NCBI GenBank assembly: GCA_027924585.1
Contig: BSBM01000608.1
Span: 7,690,501-7,754,500, forward strand
Reading direction: 5' to 3'
Source of the DNA: Larix kaempferi
Taxonomy: Eukaryota > Streptophyta > Pinopsida > Pinales > Pinaceae
Length of the DNA stretch: 64,000 nucleotides
The translations under genes and the position numbers were made by a program. Below, in pieces: positions 59,031 to 64,000 of this stretch (its first letter is position 1; each line of letters starts with the position of its first letter). The notes under the pieces were generated by a model. The model saw only the letters and a program-made list of their open reading frames with translations, did not search any database and was not told the DNA's origin.

Positions 59031-60080
59031 AAGAGGGATTGTATCATCCCTGGAATTCAGTCCCTGAATTGATCCGTAGACGTATGGTCTCTGAAAATGA
59101 ATTCCTTAGTGGACAGGTAGGGATTGTATCATCCCTGGACTTCAGTCCCTGAATTGATCCGTAGACGTATGGTCTCCGAAAATGAAGTCCTTGGTGGACA
59201 GGTAGGGATTGGATCATCCCTGGACTTTCAGTCCTAAAGAGAGCCGTAGACGTGAGGTCTCCGAGAATGAAGTCCTTAGTGGACAGTTGAGGGGATTGGA
59301 TCATCCCTGGACTTTCAGTCCTAAAGAGAGCCGTAGACGTGAGTTCTCCGAGAATGAAGTCCTTAGTGGACAGTTGAGGGGATTGGATCATCCCTGGACT
59401 TTTAGTCCTAAAGAGAGCCGTAGACGTGAGGTCTCCGAGAATGAAGTCCTTAGTGGACAGTTGAGGGGATTGGATCATCCTTGGACTTTTAGTCCTAAAG
59501 AGAGCCGTAGACGTGAGGTCTCCGAGAATGAAGTCCTTAGTGGACAGTTGAGGGGATTGAATCATCCCTGGACTTTCAGTCCTAAAGAGAGCCGTAGACG
59601 TATGGTCTCCGAGAAGTGGGGATTGTATCATCCCCGGACTTCGGTCCCTGAATTGATCCGTAGACGCATGGTCTCCGAGAAGTGGGGATTGTATCATCCC
59701 CGGACTTTGGTCCCTGAATTGATCCATAGACGTGTGGTATCTGAGAAGTGGGGATTGTATCATCCCCAGACTTTGGTCCCTGAATTGATTCGTAGACGTG
59801 TGGTCTCCGAGAAGTGGGGATTGTATCATCCCTGGACTTTGGTCCCTGAATTGATCCGTAGACGTGTGGTCTCCGAGAAGTGGGGATTGTATCATCCCCG
59901 GACTTTGGTCCCTGAATTGATCCATAGACGTGTGGTCTCCGAGAAGTGGGGATTGTATCATCCCCAGACTTCGGTCCCTGAATTGATCCGTAGACGTGTG
60001 GTCTCCGAGAAGTGGGGATTGTATCATCCCCGGACTTCAGTCCCTGAATTGATCCGTAGACATATGTCTCTGAGAAAGTG
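59031..60080 (+). repeat. 87-bp and 63-bp related tandem repeats in element B
   Basis: Units share ggattg.atcatcc..ggact, tccgtagacg and tctccgaga. About five units have a period of 87 bp (gggattggatcatcc near 59205, 59292, 59379 and on). About seven units of 63 bp follow from about 59618. Both periods are multiples of three, so long ORFs appear on both strands (minus 60027-59044, plus 59209-60081). They have no protein character beyond the repeat. Confidence 0.93.
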
Positions 60081-60465
60081 ATTCTATTGATGATGTGGTT
60101 ACTTGTATCGGTAGGATACTTGTATTGATGATGTGGTTACTTGTATCGGTAGGATACTTGTATTGATGATGTGGTTACTTGTATCGGTAGGATACTTGTA
60201 TTAATGATGTGGTTACTTGTATCGGTATGGATACTTGTATTGATGATGTGGTTACTTGTATCAGTATGGATATTGATGATGTGGTTACTTGTATCAGTAT
60301 GGATACTTGTATTGATGATGTGGTTACTTGTATCTGTATGGATACTTGTATTGATGATGTGGTTACTTGTATCGGTATGGATACTTGTATTGATGATGTG
60401 TATACTTGTATTGGTATGAATACTTGTACTAATGATGTGGATACTTGTATTGGTATGGATGCTTG
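60081..60465 (+). repeat. About 38-bp tandem repeat in element B
   Basis: tgatgatgtggttacttgtatcggta(t)ggatacttgtat is repeated about ten times with one-base length changes and one shortened unit near 60265. Confidence 0.93.
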
Positions 60466-60905
60466 TATTGATGACGATGCTGATGATCATGAGATGACGA
60501 TGCTGATCGTGTGATGACAATGCTGATGATCATGAGATGACGATACTGATGATCATGTGATGACGATGCTGATGATCGTGAGATGACGATGCTGATGATC
60601 GTGAGATGACGATGCTGATGATCGTGTGATGACGATGCTGATGATCATGAGATGACGATGCTGATGATCGTGAGATGACGATGCTGATGATCGTGTGATG
60701 ACGATGCTGATGATCGTGAGATGACGATGCTGATGATTGTGAGATGACGATGTTGAGGATCATGTGATGACGATGCTGATGATCGTGAGATGACGATGCT
60801 GATGATCGTGAGATGATGATGCTGATGATCATGAGATGACGATGCTGATGATCGTGAGACGACGATGTTGATCATGTGATGATGATGCTGATGATTGTGC
60901 TGACG
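60466..60905 (+). repeat. 23-bp tandem repeat in element B
   Basis: gatgacgatgctgatgatcgtga is repeated roughly 17 times, for example at 60561, 60584 and 60607 counted at tgacgatgct. The core tgatgatc.tga recalls the gatgatcagga phrases in the repeats of element A. Confidence 0.93.
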
Positions 60906-61125
60906 ATTGTGAGGATTCAGATATTGATGTTGCTGTAGCTGTTTGAGTGCTGCAGAAGATAAAGACTCAGTACTGAAGATGTTGATGTTCCAGTATTGAA
61001 GATGTTCCAGTAACTGGTTGAGTTACTGATGATGTTGAGAAAGCTTCCAATGATTTATAGATGTATCATGTATGATGTTGATGACTCCTTGCTCGTGCAG
61101 ATGCTGTTATAATATCCTTCTCGTT
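60906..61125 (+). other. Element B sequence before the purine tract
   Basis: Mixed short repeats (gatgttgatgttccagta and variants), then unique sequence up to the purine tract. No gene. Confidence 0.5.
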
Positions 61126-61134
61126 AAGGGGGAG
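61126..61134 (+). promoter_or_regulatory. Element B polypurine tract
   Basis: aagggggag directly precedes the 3' LTR start tgttgag. Confidence 0.9.
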
Positions 61135-61741
61135 TGTTGAGATATTGTAACTTCTAAGAATATTATATTTGTATATTATTTATTCTGGAGATGTTCCATA
61201 CCTTTGATGTGATTATACTATGAATCGGGAGATGTTTATTCCTCCGTCGGAATGTGGTAACTCGGGTTATTAGACTTCCCTAGTGGGGGTCGGCCCTGTA
61301 TGTGTTATGTGGGTCAAAGGGTTATTAGACCACCCTAGAGGGGTCGGCCCAGTTAGTTGTAATGGGGTATTTAACCTAATGGTTAAATACGAGCCTACAT
61401 GTACTTGTGTAAAATACATATCAGAGTAGTTTATAAATAGAGGAGGTGTGTTCCTCATTACACACACACTCACTCACTTGAGGATAGCGCACTTGTGAAG
61501 GAGAGGTCTGCTATTGTGGAGGAGGAGATCATGTCTCGGGGTTTCATCTTTGTATATTGCTGGTCATCTATATTGAGGAAGCTTTGCTGGGTTTTCTACC
61601 CCATGAGGGTTTCCCAGGATAAATCTGTGTCTCTTGTGTTTATGCTGTGCTTGTTGTTTCTTCAGTGATCCTGTATATGCTATTATTGTGAAATGGAATG
61701 TAATGCTGCTATTTTCTATCTTAGCATATTGAATTTTAACA
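61135..61741 (+). repeat. Element B 3' LTR (607 bp)
   Basis: Complete LTR with TATA box tataaatag. It matches the two pieces of the 5' LTR with about 11 differences, three of them clustered near its end (tctatctt versus tatgtcat). Confidence 0.93.
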
Positions 61742-62706
61742 TGGTATTAGAGCTAACCTGAAGGAAGACAAGGTATGGCACTTACGACACTTGCTTTACT
61801 TACGACAATTTGAAGGTTAGGGTTTTATATAGAAAAATCCAGTCATCGTGGAACTTTCGCTATAAATCCATTTTGGCGAAGGTTCAGGATTGGAAACCTT
61901 TACAGGTCGTAGATAACATCTCCAGGTATATTGTTTCCAAAGGGAACCCTCAGATTCGTTGTACTTTGTAGGATATGATCAGTACAAGTTAGGGTTTCTG
62001 CCTCTTCCAGATCTCAGTCAAAATCAGGTGACCTAGGAAACAAGGTCATAACTTGGGCTAGGAAGCTCCAAATGAAATTTCGTAAAAAGTGACAGGTAGT
62101 ACACAGACTGTACTATCTCAGGAAACTTTTTCAGAGGCCGAATCTTAACGAGTGACACGTGGTACACCGTACAAGTTTGCTCTCCTGTTTTATCCCATAA
62201 ACAGGTAACGTTGTGACACTTGGCATAAATCTCTCTCAGAGAATCCAATTGAGGTCAGACCTATTAGGATGGAAAGATAACAGGTCGAGCTATCTCAGGA
62301 AAATTTTTAAGAGGCTGAAGTTCAAACAGTGACACGTGGCACTCCGTACAAGTTCGCTCTCTTGTATTATCCCAAAACGGGTCACGTTGCGACATTTGGC
62401 ATAACTCTCTCTCAGAAAATCCAATTGAGGTCAGACCTGTCAGGATGGAAAGATGACAGGTCAGGCTACTGCAGAAAAAATTTTCAGACCCTGTGGAGCA
62501 AAAATTTCGGAGTTATAGCAGAAACAATAAGGTACATATTTCTGTCAAAACATAATTATTTTTGGAGCACCCTTATTCATGGCTTCCGGAATTTAGGGTT
62601 TCGGAGAAAGTTAGAATTTTTGGAATCGGAATGCACGGCTGAATGCTACTCAGGAAAATCGAAATTTAGAGACCAAGATCAAATTTTTTGGTTGGGTAGA
62701 AGACTG
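61742..62706 (+). repeat. Second copy of the element B leader after its 3' LTR
   Basis: Begins with an altered primer-binding site (tggtattagagc) and follows 54857-55825 closely, including the internal 178-bp duplication. It stops abruptly within gtagaagactggg. At the matching point the first copy continues gcttgatcaaacc, whereas here element C sequence begins. The 185-codon plus frame at 62329-62886 straddles this junction and is accidental. Confidence 0.88.
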
Positions 62707-63700
62707 GGGATGATGTTTCCATTAAATGTGAAGGTTGTTTCCCTCGACCATCTTAACTACTATGACCCCAACACCACAAGCAATCCCGACAATGTCCTAC
62801 CGATTGTACTCGATGATGATCAATCGTATGTTGACATTTCCCCTGGCATGTACAAGGACTCCAATTTGTTAGGCATGTATTGGTGACCACCGCTAAATAT
62901 CACCACATCGATTGATGGCCTAATGTGAACAATTTTCACCGTTGAAAATGGAGCCACCTCCACCTCAACACCATCATCAAAACCACTGTTGAGTCATGGA
63001 ATTGAGAAAATGTTGAGTCCATTGGTCCCACCAATATTCCAAATCCCATTCTTGTACCCTCCAACAGGGGTGCAAGGGACGCCTGTTATGGCCCATTTAA
63101 CTCTACCTAGGATCACTCTAGGTATCTCGGTATGGTACCTTATACCACCCTACCTAGTAATGGATTCCAAACTAGTATCTCATTATGAGTTTGTCCTTAT
63201 TTTGGCTCATACGCCCATAAGGCCTGTAACACCCTCGGTTACAATAGCCCAACCTATGATATATGTGACTAAACTACAATTGGTCGTCACAAAGACTACC
63301 AATAGGGGCACCAAACAACCAAAGTTGAAAGGTCCCATATTACCAACTCCTACACCTGATTCATCAGGAGACTCTAAGCCTAAAACAAGGGGCATCAACC
63401 AACAACAGTTAAAATCCTTAGTAATGACGAATACTCCCACTCAAAGAGTTATGCCACCATGTTCTCTTTGTGGGAAACAAGGCCATGTGACTGACCTGTT
63501 TCCTACTTTATCGGAGCTAATAAATTTTATTAATATCCCCATTAGCATAACACATGCTCCATCGACGGTAAAAGGGTACACATAACCCTCGCCCACATCT
63601 AAGTCCAACACATTGTGTATGAACCATGCATGTGCCATGTGTTCTCAATATGGTCACTATAAACACCATTGCCCCGATATCCCCCGATTTTGAGATGCGT
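62707..63700 (+). pseudogene. Element C gag, C-terminal part with two zinc knuckles
   Basis: Beyond the end of B, frames on the plus strand carry a Pro/Thr-rich linker and two knuckles typical of the same gypsy gag family. The first is CSLCGKQGHVTDLFPTL (about 63460-63512), where the last Cys is replaced by Phe. The second is CAMCSQYGHYKHHC (about 63635-63677), a complete CCHC. In related elements these motifs are spaced in this way, with an NHAC.....C phrase before the second. Frameshifts and stops show the gene is dead. Some codons between HEWR (46680) and this part seem to have been lost. Confidence 0.65.
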
Positions 63701-64000
63701 TGGCCACCATTCATATCACTAAGGTGACAATTGAGGAACCTCCCTCCTCAACCTAGGAATCAACATCTATTAATATGATCACAACATTAGTGACACCTTC
63801 AGTCACACCTCCCACACATGATTCCCAAGTAGTAAGTTCTGTGGTGGAGCCTATAATGTCGCAATATCCTCAACATCATAATCTTACGATGACAACACCA
63901 TGTAATGGATGCTCCTCCTGCAAGAATCACTTGAACATGCTTACCCTCAGCGCCATCACCTGCATTTTGAATCAAGTAAACTCCTCAGAAGTATAAGAAC
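63701..64000 (+). other. Continuation of element C toward the right edge
   Basis: A 73-codon plus frame (63775-63996) with a Pro/Thr/His-rich start and CNGCSSCKNH may be the next part of the gag-pol linker. It runs almost to the window edge. Not identifiable further. Confidence 0.3.

Larger units (their letters stand above)
46683..62706 (+). mobile_element. Element B: copia-type element with a split 5' LTR and a second leader copy
   Basis: The 5' LTR is in two pieces (46683-46746 and 54314-54856) because element A lies inside it. The internal region is 54857-61134 and the 3' LTR is 61135-61741. With A and one copy of its target duplication removed, both LTRs are 607 bp and differ at about 11 sites (roughly 1.8%). 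The primer-binding site tggtatcagagc is at 54857-54868 and the purine tract aagggggag at 61126-61134. The 3' LTR is followed by a second primer-binding site and leader (61742-62706) instead of host sequence, so the whole is LTR-internal-LTR-leader. Only reverse transcriptase and RNase H scraps remain of the coding region. It sits inside gag of element C. Confidence 0.85.

Noticed and set aside
59044-60081. Long ORFs on both strands (327 and 290 codons)
   Set aside because: They exist only because the 87- and 63-bp repeats are divisible by three and free of stops. The two strands overlap fully and neither encodes anything but the repeat.
60137-60875. His/Ser- and Ile-rich ORFs in several frames
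   Set aside because: Direct products of the 38- and 23-bp repeats.
60466-60905. CRISPR-like repetitive array
   Set aside because: Units are directly adjacent with no unique spacers, and the sequence is an internal part of a plant retrotransposon.
62329-62886. A 185-codon plus-strand gene
   Set aside because: It spans the junction of the element B leader and element C. The same leader sequence in the first copy (55540-55839) leads into different sequence.

Overview
The window looks like intergenic DNA from a land plant with a large, repeat-rich nuclear genome. It is AT-rich, contains no intact host gene, and is almost entirely made of LTR retrotransposons and their remains. Single-domain DUF26 (ginkbilobin-2-like) and SMXL-like fragments and the density of nested LTR elements would suit a gymnosperm or other large-genome seed plant. 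The sequence alone does not prove the taxon. Elements are named A to H here.

Left part (1-17.3 kb): an unrecognised minus-strand reading frame runs off the left edge (1-891, one in-frame stop). A LINE RNase H remnant lies at 4.7-5.6 kb and a copia-type LTR (H, ending 7033) follows. H abuts a minus-strand, non-coding, LARD-like element D (7034-14572), which has 2.4-kb LTRs and a tRNA-Asp-type primer-binding site. A broken DUF26 gene lies at 15.8-16.1 kb.

Middle (17.3-33.4 kb): element E (17286-28737, minus strand) is a very young insertion. Its two 2533-bp LTRs differ at two positions I could see, and it has a 5-bp target-site duplication. It carries no recognisable gag-pol, but has captured a GC-rich piece of a host SMXL (SMAX1-like, Clp-N/AAA) gene. 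Next to it (29.19-33.44 kb) is a head-to-tail array of six TRIM-like units of about 0.72 kb, each with a 230-bp LTR, a primer-binding site and about 0.48 kb of internal sequence.

Right part (about 36-64 kb) is a nest. A Ty3/gypsy-type element C (putative LTR end and PBS at 37.15 kb, gag at 46.0-46.7 kb, zinc knuckles at 63.4-63.7 kb) was entered by LARD-like element F (38390-45296, minus strand) and by copia element B (46683-61741, plus an extra leader copy to 62706). The 5' LTR of B was then entered by copia element A (46747-54308). A is nearly intact: its 608-bp LTRs differ by one base, and one missing base in the reverse transcriptase splits gag-pol. A and B both carry long stacks of tandem repeats between the end of pol and the polypurine tract. 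The units differ completely between the two elements.

The elements' ages agree with the nesting: the LTRs of A differ at about 0.2% of positions and those of B at about 1.8%, while F and D differ at roughly 4-6% in sampled stretches.
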